From positions 1 to 41,762 of the forward strand of contig JALZUO010000099.1 of NCBI GenBank assembly GCA_023301565.1: DNA of 41,762 nucleotides, given 5' to 3'. The notes under the pieces were generated by a model that was not told where the DNA came from, ran no database searches, and saw only the letters and a program-made list of their open reading frames with translations. Of the stretch, positions 8,345 to 18,388 are shown piece by piece (position 1 is the first letter of the stretch; the number at the start of each line of letters is the position of its first letter). The position numbers were made by a program, and so were the translations under genes. This DNA comes from Oligoflexales bacterium (GTDB lineage Bacteria; Bdellovibrionota_B; Oligoflexia; Oligoflexales; JALZUQ01).

Positions 8345-9460
8345 ATGGATAGGTACTCAGGCCCTTTAGACGTTGGGATCCCTACGGACACAGAAACTCG
8401 TCTGAATATTATTTATTTTTTCAAAGCCTCAAAAACACATAACTTTAGTTTTTCTATGCCATTCGTGGTTGCAACAGCGCTGGTTGTAGCGGCAGTTATG
8501 TTTTGGGCTATCACCAGCATGGCCTGGATTTCTATTCAGCGCCAAGAGAGTGAACGTCTGCGTACTGAGTTAAAAACCACCAAATCCAAACTTTTTGAAT
8601 ACCAAAGCCGTTATGACGATGTTTTCGGCAAAGTCTATGGCCCTGAAAGTGAAGTAGACCCTACGCAAGAGCAGCCTACGGATGCTAAACCATTAGAAAA
8701 TCAAGAAGAGCAAACAGGTGAAAATAAACCTTCAAAAGCATTGCAAGAAGTAGTTTTAAATTCAGTTTCGCCCACTTTGCTTGGAAGCAATACCGCTACT
8801 GTTGGTTCCACTCCTGTCACGAGTGCCAACGCTGACACAAGAAAAGAAGAAAACTTGGCTGCAAAGCCGGCCGAACTAGAACAGCCAAAAGCCGAACTAA
8901 GAACTGCAGACAGCTATGTTCCTGACCCCTCTAAGCCGATAGATTTAGCTTTGAATGCAGCTGGGCAAGGAGAACAAGAAGAACGTGTTCGCCTTCGCTA
9001 CATGCAAAAAACACCATCAGACCTTGTGATCGACTTAAAAAATATTTCTTTAAAGAAAACAGCAGCTGGTTACCAGCTTCAGTTCAACATGGTGAATCCT
9101 ACAGGTGTTTTGCAAGGTGGCTCTGTTAAGCTAGGAGCGTATTTTGACGAGAAGCCATCGAGTCCGTGGAACATTCGAGAAAGCCGTTATGTAGGCATCT
9201 ATAAAGGTGTTCTTGGTGGCAAAGGTCTGAGCTATTCTCTTAAAAGCCTAAACTCTAAAGCAGTTTATATAAAAGCTCCAAATAGAAACGCCAAACTCCT
9301 GAAGGCTGTCGTGCAGGTTATCTCTCGGCCATGCTCTAACAATTGGTCTGAAACTTGTGACGATCAAAAGCATATGAAAACCTTTGAGCTTAGCGTTACG
9401 GGGTCGCAAAAACTAGCCATAGGAAAGCGAACACAGTTTGAACGAGTTGCAAAATTTTAA
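8345..9460 (+). CDS. Membrane-anchored coiled-coil protein of unknown function
   Basis: Not recognised. The protein (371 residues from ATG 8345) has a polar N-terminal tail of about 37 residues, one strong membrane segment (about 38-64), a coiled-coil-like stretch (QESERLRTELKTTKSKL), a long acidic/Ser/Gln-rich linker, and a compact C-terminal domain (about 214-369) with two cysteines (PCSNNWSETCD). The topology suggests an inner-membrane protein with a large periplasmic part. A TTG at 8267 could extend it by 26 residues, but ATG 8345 has GAAAGAGAG about nine bases upstream and is preferred. It overlaps the lipoprotein gene by 23 bases, which argues for joint function in the envelope. The domain order resembles bitopic scaffold proteins, but no homology is claimed. 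Confidence 0.8.
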   Translation: MDRYSGPLDVGIPTDTETRLNIIYFFKASKTHNFSFSMPFVVATALVVAAVMFWAITSMAWISIQRQESERLRTELKTTKSKLFEYQSRYDDVFGKVYGPESEVDPTQEQPTDAKPLENQEEQTGENKPSKALQEVVLNSVSPTLLGSNTATVGSTPVTSANADTRKEENLAAKPAELEQPKAELRTADSYVPDPSKPIDLALNAAGQGEQEERVRLRYMQKTPSDLVIDLKNISLKKTAAGYQLQFNMVNPTGVLQGGSVKLGAYFDEKPSSPWNIRESRYVGIYKGVLGGKGLSYSLKSLNSKAVYIKAPNRNAKLLKAVVQVISRPCSNNWSETCDDQKHMKTFELSVTGSQKLAIGKRTQFERVAKF

Positions 9461-10205
9461 AAACTTTTTTCTAGCCGCGCTTCTATTAAGTGTTTCTGGC
9501 TGTTTCTTTTCAGGTTCCGGCAGACTGCTGGTAGTCGAAGTGAGCGGCCCGTCAGGCTTGCCCGTGCAAGACGCGGAGGTATACCTGGATGAAGCCTATA
9601 AAGGCAAGACAGATGTCAAAGGCCTGTTAAGAATCGCTAAGTTAAAAAAGTTAACAGGCGAGCAGGTGCTTTTGACTATCACAAAGAGCAATGCTTACGT
9701 TGAATATGTTCCGTACGAAGATAAGGTTTTGCTGGATATCTCGCGAAGGCAGTTTGTTTCGCTAGAGCTAAGCGTACGAGGTGCAGTTAAAGCCTCTGGT
9801 TTAGCAAGTTCAAAACCTGTTAGGACAAAACCAGACCTCAAGGTCAAGCCTAAACCTAAGCCTCGGCCAAAAATAAAAGGAAACTCCCAGAAAGTAGCCA
9901 TAAACAAAGCTGGGCCAAAACCCTCTGCTAGAGCTAGCATGGTTGAAAGCCAGCTTCGTTTTGCAGAAAAAGCAGCGTCGCAGTCTTCTTCGGCTAAAGG
10001 TCAGTCTGAAAAGATTATGCATGCAAACAATGCTTTTCATGCGGCAGAAGACGCTTTTGCAGCTGCCAAAAAACTGCCCGGATCTGCTTACGTCAAAGCT
10101 CTAAAATCATACAGACAAACCATGGATAAACTATATAAGTCTGTGGACCATGAGCCTTTTCGGCAAAAAAGAGACAATGCCGACAGATTGCTATTGAGTC
10201 ATTAA
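9438..10205 (+). CDS. Lipoprotein with PEGA/carboxypeptidase-regulatory-like domain and Lys-Pro linker
   Basis: A 255-residue protein with a short signal sequence ending in the lipobox SVSGC (Cys22); Phe follows the Cys, so outer-membrane sorting is likely. Residues about 29-112 look like a beta-sandwich of the PEGA or carboxypeptidase-regulatory-like kind (SGPSGLPVQDAEVYLDEAYKG followed by a G-x-T-D-x-K-G-x-L turn). Then comes a basic linker KPKPKPRPKIKG (about 135-147) and an alanine-rich helical C-terminus (about 165-255). A Lys/Pro linker after a lipid anchor often spans the periplasm or touches peptidoglycan. The start is TTG at 9438 inside the end of the upstream gene; TTG 9447 is an alternative. 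Function unknown; probably partner of the preceding membrane protein. Confidence 0.8.
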   Translation: MNELQNFKNFFLAALLLSVSGCFFSGSGRLLVVEVSGPSGLPVQDAEVYLDEAYKGKTDVKGLLRIAKLKKLTGEQVLLTITKSNAYVEYVPYEDKVLLDISRRQFVSLELSVRGAVKASGLASSKPVRTKPDLKVKPKPKPRPKIKGNSQKVAINKAGPKPSARASMVESQLRFAEKAASQSSSAKGQSEKIMHANNAFHAAEDAFAAAKKLPGSAYVKALKSYRQTMDKLYKSVDHEPFRQKRDNADRLLLSH

Positions 10206-10331
10206 CCGACTGGACCTTGAGTAGAAAAAAATGTTTCCTCCGATCTTGCTCTCAACTTGGCTGCTTTGGTAGGCAGGGGGTAGAGAGTCATTTTACATTT
10301 TAAGGACTGACCCACCTAAAGGAGAGAACAG

Positions 10332-10727
10332 ATGAGAGCGAGTCTTTTTATTGCAGTAGTTTTTTCATTATTAACTTACGGAAGCTTTGGAATTTCATCC
10401 GTAAAGGCGGATTCTATCGATAACGGTTTGGCCGGCAAAAAGTTTTGCCGCGTGATTGTCGCAAATAGTGGTATGAAATCCGAGTCGTGCTTGTCCTTCG
10501 GCGAAACCACAGCAAATGAATTGGATTCTTCTGGTGGAATACCGAGAACCGATACATATTATTATTCTGTAGGCGGTGATCAAGTTACTTTGGTTTCTAG
10601 CGAAAGTGCACTGAAAGCCAGAACGGTAACGTATACGTTATCTGAAGATGGCAACAGCCTTTCTCTTAAAGAAGGACAGAACACCTTTACTTGGACTCTT
10701 GTAGTGGATCAGCCAAGGGGAGAGTAG
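10332..10727 (+). CDS. Small secreted protein of unknown function
   Basis: A 131-residue protein preceded by a strong ribosome site, AAAGGAGAG, seven bases before the ATG. The N-terminus is a good signal peptide with likely cleavage after VKA at about residue 26. The mature part is rich in short beta strands (YYYSVGGDQVTLVSS, RTVTYTLSEDG) and has two cysteines (KKFCRV and SESCLS) that could form a disulphide. The layout is like a small lipocalin-type or META-like barrel, but no family is recognised. It has its own gap upstream (126 bases) and a strong shared terminator downstream, so it may be a single-gene unit. Confidence 0.75.
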   Translation: MRASLFIAVVFSLLTYGSFGISSVKADSIDNGLAGKKFCRVIVANSGMKSESCLSFGETTANELDSSGGIPRTDTYYYSVGGDQVTLVSSESALKARTVTYTLSEDGNSLSLKEGQNTFTWTLVVDQPRGE

Positions 10728-10746
10728 TTGACTCGTAAAAATAAAA

Positions 10747-10786
10747 AAATAAAGAGCCGCTAAACAATAAAGCGGCTCTCTTTATT
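10747..10786. terminator. Bidirectional terminator between the small secreted protein and prfB
   Basis: A nine-base GC-rich stem, AGAGCCGCT (10753-10761) with AGCGGCTCT (10771-10779), has a nine-base loop. It is flanked by A-rich sequence on the left and T-rich sequence on the right, so it can work on both strands for the two convergent genes. Confidence 0.8.
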
Positions 10787-10795
10787 TTCAGGGCC

Positions 10796-11918
10796 TCAAG
10801 CTCCAGCGGTGCTCGTCAGCAGGTAGCTGCTGATAAAGTTTTCGATGTCTCCATCTAATACTTTATCGGGGTTATGCACGTCGATGCTGGTTCTATGATC
10901 TTTAACCATTTTATATGGGTGAAGAATATAAGAGCGGATTTGATGACCAAAAGAGATGTCGCTTTTTGCTGCTTCGGCGCTTTGTTTGGCCTCGGTCCTT
11001 TTTGCGATTTCTGCTTCATAAAGCTTTGATCTTAAAAGCTGCATGGCTTTGTCACGGTTTTGGTGCTGCGACCTTTGGCTCTGACACTGCACGACAATGC
11101 CAGATGGCGTGTGGGTGATTCGAACTGCCGAATCTGTTTTGTTTACATGCTGCCCGCCAGCTCCACTTGCTCGGTACGTATCTACTTTGAGGTCGGCTGG
11201 GTTGATGTCAATTTCAATGTCGTCTTCAATGATGGGAGAGGCGCTGACAGAGCAAAAGCTTGTGTGCCTTCTGGCGCTTGCATCAAACGGGCTTATTCTA
11301 ACAAGTCTATGGACTCCAGCCTCTGATTTAAGAAGTCCGTAAGCAAAGTCACCAGAGACTTCGATGTCGACACTTTTAATGCCAGCACCGTCGCCGTCTG
11401 TAATGGCTACAATGTTGGAAGACCAGTCTTTTTTTTCAATGTAGCGAAGGTACATGCGCATTACGATAGAAGCCCAGTCGCAACTTTCCGTCCCGCCTGC
11501 TCCGGCGTTGATAGAAAGCAGAACATCTCCACTATCTAGCTCCCCGGAAAGCATTGCTTGGATTCTAATGGCTGCAATGTTTTCTACCGCGGTGTTGCAG
11601 AGCCCGTCGGCTTCGGCAAGGTACTCTTTTTCTTCCTGAGAAAGCTCTAAGGCTGTCTCCCAATCAGATAACAAAGAGTCGATACTCTCGATGGCAGCAA
11701 GTTCAGACTCCAGCCTCTTTTTTTCTTTTAACTTTATGCCAGATGCTTTTGCGTCGTCCCAAAAAGAAGGGTCTGATTCCATTTGTGCAGTAAGCTCATC
11801 TAGCTTTGCTTTTTTTGCAGCGAGGTCAAAGAAACCCCCGGACTTGTTCGAATTGTTTTTTCGAATCTTTCCAAAGTTGACGAAGATCTTCAAAGCTGCG
11901 AATTGTTGCCTCAGACAT
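10796..11918 (-). CDS. prfB: Peptide chain release factor 2 (RF2), made by programmed +1 frameshift
   Basis: RF2 releases peptides at UAA and UGA. The open frame alone lacks the true N-terminus. Translation actually begins at ATG 11918 (MSEATIRSFEDLRQLWKDSK), 30 codons before an in-frame TGA at 11828-11826. Ribosomes shift +1 there (CTT TGA C to CTT GAC) and continue DLAAKKAKLDEL to the end, giving 373 residues. RF2 features are the SPF codon-recognition tripeptide in ISPFDASARRHTSF and the GGQ catalytic motif in SGAGGQHVNKTDSAVRITH. AGAGGAAG precedes the ATG. The gene converges on a shared terminator and is divergent from mutS. The shift makes RF2 supply control its own synthesis. Confidence 0.95.
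11825..11841 (-). promoter_or_regulatory. prfB programmed +1 frameshift site
   Basis: On the minus strand the site reads CCGGGGG TTT CTT TGA C. The internal Shine-Dalgarno-like GGGGG lies three bases before the slippery CTT, as in E. coli prfB (AGGGGG TAT CTT TGA C). The TGA is codon 31 of the zero frame. Low RF2 slows termination and favours the shift, so the site is an autoregulatory switch. Confidence 0.95.
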
Positions 11919-12017
11919 AGGCTTCCTCTTAAAAAATTAGAGAGGTCTCATTTAACTAAATGTATAAAAGAAAGGCAAACATAGTCGACAAAAAGGGCTA
12001 GTTAGAGAGCATTGCTC

Positions 12018-12092
12018 AAAAAAATAAAGTAAAAATCTATCCACAAGCTATACACAAACAAATCCACATACTAACCCACAGAGTTATCCGCA
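12018..12092 (+). other. Phased DnaA-box-like array with A/T-rich flank (candidate replication origin element)
   Basis: Five 9-mers resembling TTATCCACA lie in the same orientation: CTATCCACA (12037-12045), CTATACACA (12048-12056), AAATCCACA (12060-12068), TAACCCACA (12072-12080) and TTATCCGCA (12084-12092). Starts are 11, 12, 12 and 12 bases apart, near one helix turn, like the closely spaced low-affinity DnaA sites of known origins. Directly to the left is a 19-base stretch (12018-12036) with 18 A/T. None is a perfect consensus box; three have one mismatch (to TTATCCACA or TTATNCACA) and two have two. The array occupies the 321-base gap between divergent prfB and mutS, where gene direction switches. 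It could instead be a DnaA-controlled promoter region for mutS or prfB. Confidence 0.5.
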
Positions 12093-12164
12093 TTTCATGC
12101 TCTTTTTGATTGCAGCAACCCTATCGGAATAGACAGACTATCAGCATCGAAGCAGAAGGTTCGG

Positions 12165-12170
12165 TATAAT
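12165..12170 (+). promoter_or_regulatory. Probable -10 element for mutS
   Basis: A perfect TATAAT lies 70 bases upstream of the mutS ATG. No good -35 hexamer is present at the right distance, so promoter assignment is tentative. Part of the remaining prfB-mutS gap, 12093-12164 and 12171-12239, shows no other feature I can support. Confidence 0.4.
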
Positions 12171-12239
12171 CATCGCAGCAACGCACATCACCTAGAATGC
12201 GTATTCGATAAAGCACAGTTTTTTGCAGGGGAGTTTTTT

Positions 12240-14906
<2,667 letters not shown>

Positions 14907-14972
14907 TCTAAGGTTGCTCTATAGCCAGCTAAAACCTAAAATTTATGGCTAGTTAGATCTTGGGAGTTTCGT

Positions 14973-15785
14973 ATGCCGGCAAAGAAAAAAAAGAAAACGA
15001 AAACAGTCGCATCCAAAAAAAAGGTCGCGAAGAAAAAGTCGTCCAAGGTTGCTAAGAAAAAAACGAAAACAAAAGTAAAGAAGAAAGTAACCAAGAAGAA
15101 AACAGCTGCGAAAAAGACGGCCAAGAAGACGGCTAAAAAAACTACAAAAAAGGTAGAGAAAAAAGCAGCTAAAAAACCGACCAAGAAGGTGGCTAAGAAA
15201 GTAACCAAGAAAGTCACCAAAAAACCAATCAAAAAACCGGCAGCACCTGTTAAAACCGCTAAGGCTGTAGAAAAACCTAAAGCAGTTGCTGTAAAAAAAA
15301 TAGAGCCAAAGAAAGCTGCCCCTAAAAAAAATACTAAAGTAGCACTGCTGGTTCGCAAAGACGACGATGACGAGTCTGACGTGGTTGATTATTTTAACCA
15401 GGAAGAACTGGGCTATTTTAAAGGGCTGCTGGAAAAGCACCGCGACGATATTATGCAAAAAGCTCGGTCTGCGATCGAAAGTGGAAATATTCAGATGGAC
15501 ACAAATGAGATGACAGACGAAGTTGATCTGGCATCTGTAACCATCGCACAAAATCTACAGTTTAGACTTCTCGATAGGGACCGTAAGCTGCTAGGCGAGA
15601 TAAACAACGCCTTGGATAAGATTCAGCAAGGCGATTTTGGGTACTGCGAAGGCACCGGTGAACTTATCCCTAAAAGAAGGCTGGAGCTAAGGCCTTGGAC
15701 AAGGCATTCGGTTAAATACAAAGAAGTTATTGAACGAATGAAAAAAAGTGGCCGCGGTGTTGGAGACGAAGACACCCAGGCTTAA
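14973..15785 (+). CDS. DksA/TraR-like protein with histone H1-like lysine-rich N-terminus and lost zinc finger
   Basis: A 270-residue fusion. Residues 1-122 are lysine/alanine/threonine-rich with repeated A-K-K-T/V units, like histone H1 tails, and should bind nucleic acid. An acidic patch (DDDDESD, 130-136) leads to a DksA-type coiled coil (about 143-218) with the tip motif Asp182-x-x-Asp185-x-Ala187 of E. coli DksA (D71, D74, A76). The globular part has GDFGYCEGTGELIPKRRLELRP, where E. coli has the C4 zinc finger. Here only Cys225 remains; the other three positions are Thr, Ser and Tyr, so zinc binding is unlikely. The tip suggests action through the RNA polymerase secondary channel with ppGpp; the tail suggests DNA or RNA tethering. 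GGGAG lies 9 bases before the ATG. Confidence 0.85.
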   Translation: MPAKKKKKTKTVASKKKVAKKKSSKVAKKKTKTKVKKKVTKKKTAAKKTAKKTAKKTTKKVEKKAAKKPTKKVAKKVTKKVTKKPIKKPAAPVKTAKAVEKPKAVAVKKIEPKKAAPKKNTKVALLVRKDDDDESDVVDYFNQEELGYFKGLLEKHRDDIMQKARSAIESGNIQMDTNEMTDEVDLASVTIAQNLQFRLLDRDRKLLGEINNALDKIQQGDFGYCEGTGELIPKRRLELRPWTRHSVKYKEVIERMKKSGRGVGDEDTQA

Positions 15786-15834
15786 CCCTACTTAGAAATT
15801 CTTTGAACTTATGTTGCGTAACAAGGAGGTTAGC

Positions 15835-17112
15835 ATGCGTTTGGGTCACAAGGTTTGTTTTCTATTTTTCAGTCTGTCGGTTCTCTTTTTGTTTTCTGGT
15901 TTCCAAGTAAAACAAACAAATAAACACAATTCGGAAAAAGTCCCTTTTCTTTTAAGCATGGACACAGCGACGCCTACCTACGAACGTTTGCTTTGGCAGA
16001 TGGGTATACAGGTTGAGCCTACAGATGTCTTGAGCGAAGTCCTTGATGCTGGAAAAAGAATGTATCAGTGGATAGACCACATCAACGAAAACGGATCTTC
16101 CGAAGGCCCTATTTCAATTTCTGATCCAAACTCCATCGCTGTCTATCCTATTACGGAGTATAAGTTTAGCAACCGTGAAATCGTGCGCTCTCAGTTTGAT
16201 AGCTTCGTAGAAGTTGCGCCACAGTGGTTTCAAAGCATTGTCTTAGATGGAGCATCGTTTTCAGACACTGTCCCGGTAGACTTGGAAGAGTTTGCTTTGA
16301 CCTGCCGAAAACTAGATACGATTTACCGCGCAGCAAGCCGCTGGCTTCTGCAGGAGCCGTATTTGTTTGCTTATATGGGCCGAAAGTCTGAAGACGTGCG
16401 AGGTTATTACCATTTAACCCGTACCCAAAACCTTCAGTCAATTTTAGACGGTTGGGGTGGTTTGGCAGTTGGCAGGCAAACTCAGTTAAAGAATTGGCTG
16501 GTAGGTTTGTGTACAAACGGATCAACTCTTTTTGGAGAAACTTGTGAGCGGAAGTTTAGCCGTTCGCTGAGCTCTGAAGATCTTTGGAGCTTTTATCAAA
16601 AGCATCTACCAGCTGGAAAAAGAAAGTGGGACAGCTTTTACGGGATTCAAGGAAAGCGGACTGACATTGTTTGGGACTCGTCTGACCCAGAAACCATGTC
16701 AATTCCTTTTAGAAACCCAAATGATCCCGAGATAAACTCATTTTTAGTCGACAACCTATCGGATGAATATAGCTGGGACAACTGGAGCATGAAGCTTGAC
16801 TTTGTATCCGGTGGAAATGTGCCATACATACGCTTTGTAGACGGAGCCACTCCAAACGTAAACGGCCTGGGTGGTAACAGGATTACGATGGATAGCAGCG
16901 TTCCGCTTACAGACTATGCCGTTAACTGGACAATTCGCCATGAGTTTGGCCATGTCCTAGGTTGGGCCGACTGCTATGTAGAGTTCTATGACAGTGATGA
17001 AAATCATATGGTTTACTATCAGATCGATGTAGATGATTTGATGTGTAGCCGCCGAGGTAAGTTTACGCAAAGACATTTTGATGAGCTTAAGAAAGTTTAC
17101 TATCAAAAATAG
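15835..17112 (+). CDS. Secreted metzincin-like zinc metalloprotease
   Basis: A 425-residue protein with an N-terminal signal segment (CFLFFSLSVLFLFSGF, about 8-23). Near the C-terminus RHEFGHVLGWADCY contains the extended zinc motif HExxHxxGxxD (first His 369). About 33 residues later DDLMCS supplies a methionine like the Met-turn of metzincins. The third ligand being Asp rather than His is found in some metzincin families. The long middle part (30-340) is not recognised. The frame could open at ATG 15811, but ATG 15835 is preceded by AAGGAGGT at 5 bases, so it is chosen. It may act in the periplasm or outside the cell; substrate unknown. It follows the DksA-like gene by 49 bases. Confidence 0.75.
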   Translation: MRLGHKVCFLFFSLSVLFLFSGFQVKQTNKHNSEKVPFLLSMDTATPTYERLLWQMGIQVEPTDVLSEVLDAGKRMYQWIDHINENGSSEGPISISDPNSIAVYPITEYKFSNREIVRSQFDSFVEVAPQWFQSIVLDGASFSDTVPVDLEEFALTCRKLDTIYRAASRWLLQEPYLFAYMGRKSEDVRGYYHLTRTQNLQSILDGWGGLAVGRQTQLKNWLVGLCTNGSTLFGETCERKFSRSLSSEDLWSFYQKHLPAGKRKWDSFYGIQGKRTDIVWDSSDPETMSIPFRNPNDPEINSFLVDNLSDEYSWDNWSMKLDFVSGGNVPYIRFVDGATPNVNGLGGNRITMDSSVPLTDYAVNWTIRHEFGHVLGWADCYVEFYDSDENHMVYYQIDVDDLMCSRRGKFTQRHFDELKKVYYQK

Positions 17113-17121
17113 AGGTATAAA

Positions 17122-17167
17122 AATCTAAAAAGTAAGTAGAATCGCTAGCTGCGGTCCTACTTACTTT
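17122..17167 (-). terminator. Terminator after ftsB (minus strand), overlapping its stop
   Basis: A perfect 11-bp inverted repeat, 17129-17139 with 17157-17167, flanks a 17-base loop. On the minus strand it is followed by TTTTTAGATTTTT. It serves the HEAT-ftsB transcripts; on the plus strand no T run follows, so the protease gene is less clearly served. Confidence 0.6.
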
Positions 17168-17444
17168 CGCCGTCGTCAAAAAAAACGATTTCTTCATCTT
17201 CTGTCACCTTGTGGTAACGGTCTTTAAGAACCTTTTCAGCATAAGAAGTTTGGTTCTTGATCAGATTTATCTCGTTTTCAATCTCGCTGTTTTTGGCTGC
17301 GAGCTTTTTTTGTATAAGCTTAAGCTCTATATGTTTCGCTTCTAGCTCGCTGTAGTTTTTCCAAGTCTGGTCGCCGCGGATCATCCCGTTAGCCAAGATG
17401 AAGCACCCGAATAAGCATAGACATATATAGATATAAAAGTTCAT
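17157..17444 (-). CDS. ftsB: FtsB/DivIC-family septum formation initiator
   Basis: A 95-residue bitopic protein: a membrane segment at residues 2-20, a coiled coil (about 28-65, YSELEAKHIELKLIQKKL ...), then a conserved tail NQTSYAEKVLKDRYHKVTEDEEIVFF. The tail matches the D-P-x-Y-I-E-x-x-A-R-E-x-x-x-x-x-x-x-G-E-I-V-F pattern of the FtsB/DivIC family. In studied bacteria FtsB forms a complex with FtsL and FtsQ that activates septal peptidoglycan synthesis. It is 39 bases downstream of the HEAT-repeat gene on the same strand. Low sequence identity is normal for this family, so the call rests on layout and tail motif. Confidence 0.8.
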   Translation of the reverse strand: MNFYIYICLCLFGCFILANGMIRGDQTWKNYSELEAKHIELKLIQKKLAAKNSEIENEINLIKNQTSYAEKVLKDRYHKVTEDEEIVFFDDGESK

Positions 17445-17483
17445 ATAATCTTATTTTAACACACTTAAAACTGTCTGCGGGCT

Positions 17484-18269
17484 CTACTTAGAGCGGGTGA
17501 TGCTTCCATCTTTTTGTATGCGAACACCTGGGATGACAAAGCCTTCCATAAACAGCTCTTGATCAGTTACTTTCCAGGAGTTTCCGACAAAGGCATTTAC
17601 GACAACTTCTCTTATGCGGCGATTATCAGAAGACTCGTCCGAAAGAAAGGGCTCTAGTAGCTGATCAATTCCTTCATCCGATTGCTCGGCGAGAGCTTCG
17701 ACTGCTGCAAAGCGAATACGCTCGTCAGGGTCTTTCAAGAAATGACCAAGCTTTTCTTTGTAGCCCGGAAGAGGGTAGTCGCGCAGGTAGCAAAGAACGT
17801 CATAGTTTTTTTCAAGAGCGTTCATATTAAAACTAGTGTCACCAAAATCAAGGCACTCTTTTAATGCCGCAACGATAAAGTTTTGGTCTTTAAGCTTAGA
17901 TAAAATTTTAATAGGCCATGCAATTCTAAACTTTTCTACCAAGTGATTTCGGACAATAGGAACTGCGCCTTCGCCATAGCCAAGGATGCCATCCATCGCC
18001 CTGTTTTTTTCTCGTTCGTCCTGAATTCCATGCTCTAAGCTGTAGTCAAAGCGAGCCAGTAGGTGAGGAATGGCGATCTCGGGATTGCCAAGATGAGCCA
18101 TCGCTTCGATCGCACCCATGCGTTCTTCTTTGATGGCTATTTTACGCCTGATCAAAGCCCCGGCGGACTCTACTTGACGCACTTTTCTTTTGGCAAAATA
18201 ATCTTTGAACATTCCAAACACGTTGCACTCTCTTTTCTTGAATCTTTCTGACCGATCGTAAGGGGTCAT
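17484..18269 (-). CDS. HEAT-repeat protein
   Basis: A 261-residue all-helical protein made of HEAT-like repeats: KEERMGAIEAMAHLGNPEIAIPHL (about 47-70), KNRAMDGILGYGEGAVPIVRNHL, and PDERIRFAAVEALAEQSDEGIDQLL (about 186-210). Such repeats make protein-binding scaffolds. No catalytic motif is seen. No clear ribosome site precedes ATG 18269; a GTG at 18221 has AAGAGAG six bases upstream and may be the true start (245 residues). It shares a strand with ftsB 39 bases downstream, so a link to cell division is possible but inferred only from position. Confidence 0.8.
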   Translation of the reverse strand: MTPYDRSERFKKRECNVFGMFKDYFAKRKVRQVESAGALIRRKIAIKEERMGAIEAMAHLGNPEIAIPHLLARFDYSLEHGIQDEREKNRAMDGILGYGEGAVPIVRNHLVEKFRIAWPIKILSKLKDQNFIVAALKECLDFGDTSFNMNALEKNYDVLCYLRDYPLPGYKEKLGHFLKDPDERIRFAAVEALAEQSDEGIDQLLEPFLSDESSDNRRIREVVVNAFVGNSWKVTDQELFMEGFVIPGVRIQKDGSITRSK

Positions 18270-18388
18270 TTTTAGATTCTATGTTTAAGGACTTTTATTT
18301 TAGAGCATGCGCACTGGCTTGCAAAGCAGCTCTTAGGGTAAGCTCAGGCAAAATGATGCTTTTTCACCTTGTAGGGAGACGATAAGAG

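Noticed and set aside
15040-15280. Apparent DNA tandem repeat (AAGAAAG-type units) in the DksA-like gene
   Set aside because: The repetition is explained by Lys/Ala/Thr codons of the coding tail; unit length is irregular at DNA level.
14936-15551. Two long Phe/Leu-rich minus-strand frames opposite the DksA-like gene
   Set aside because: They are the antisense of its lysine-rich AAA/AAG codons, which read as TTT/CTT; no ribosome site and unnatural composition.
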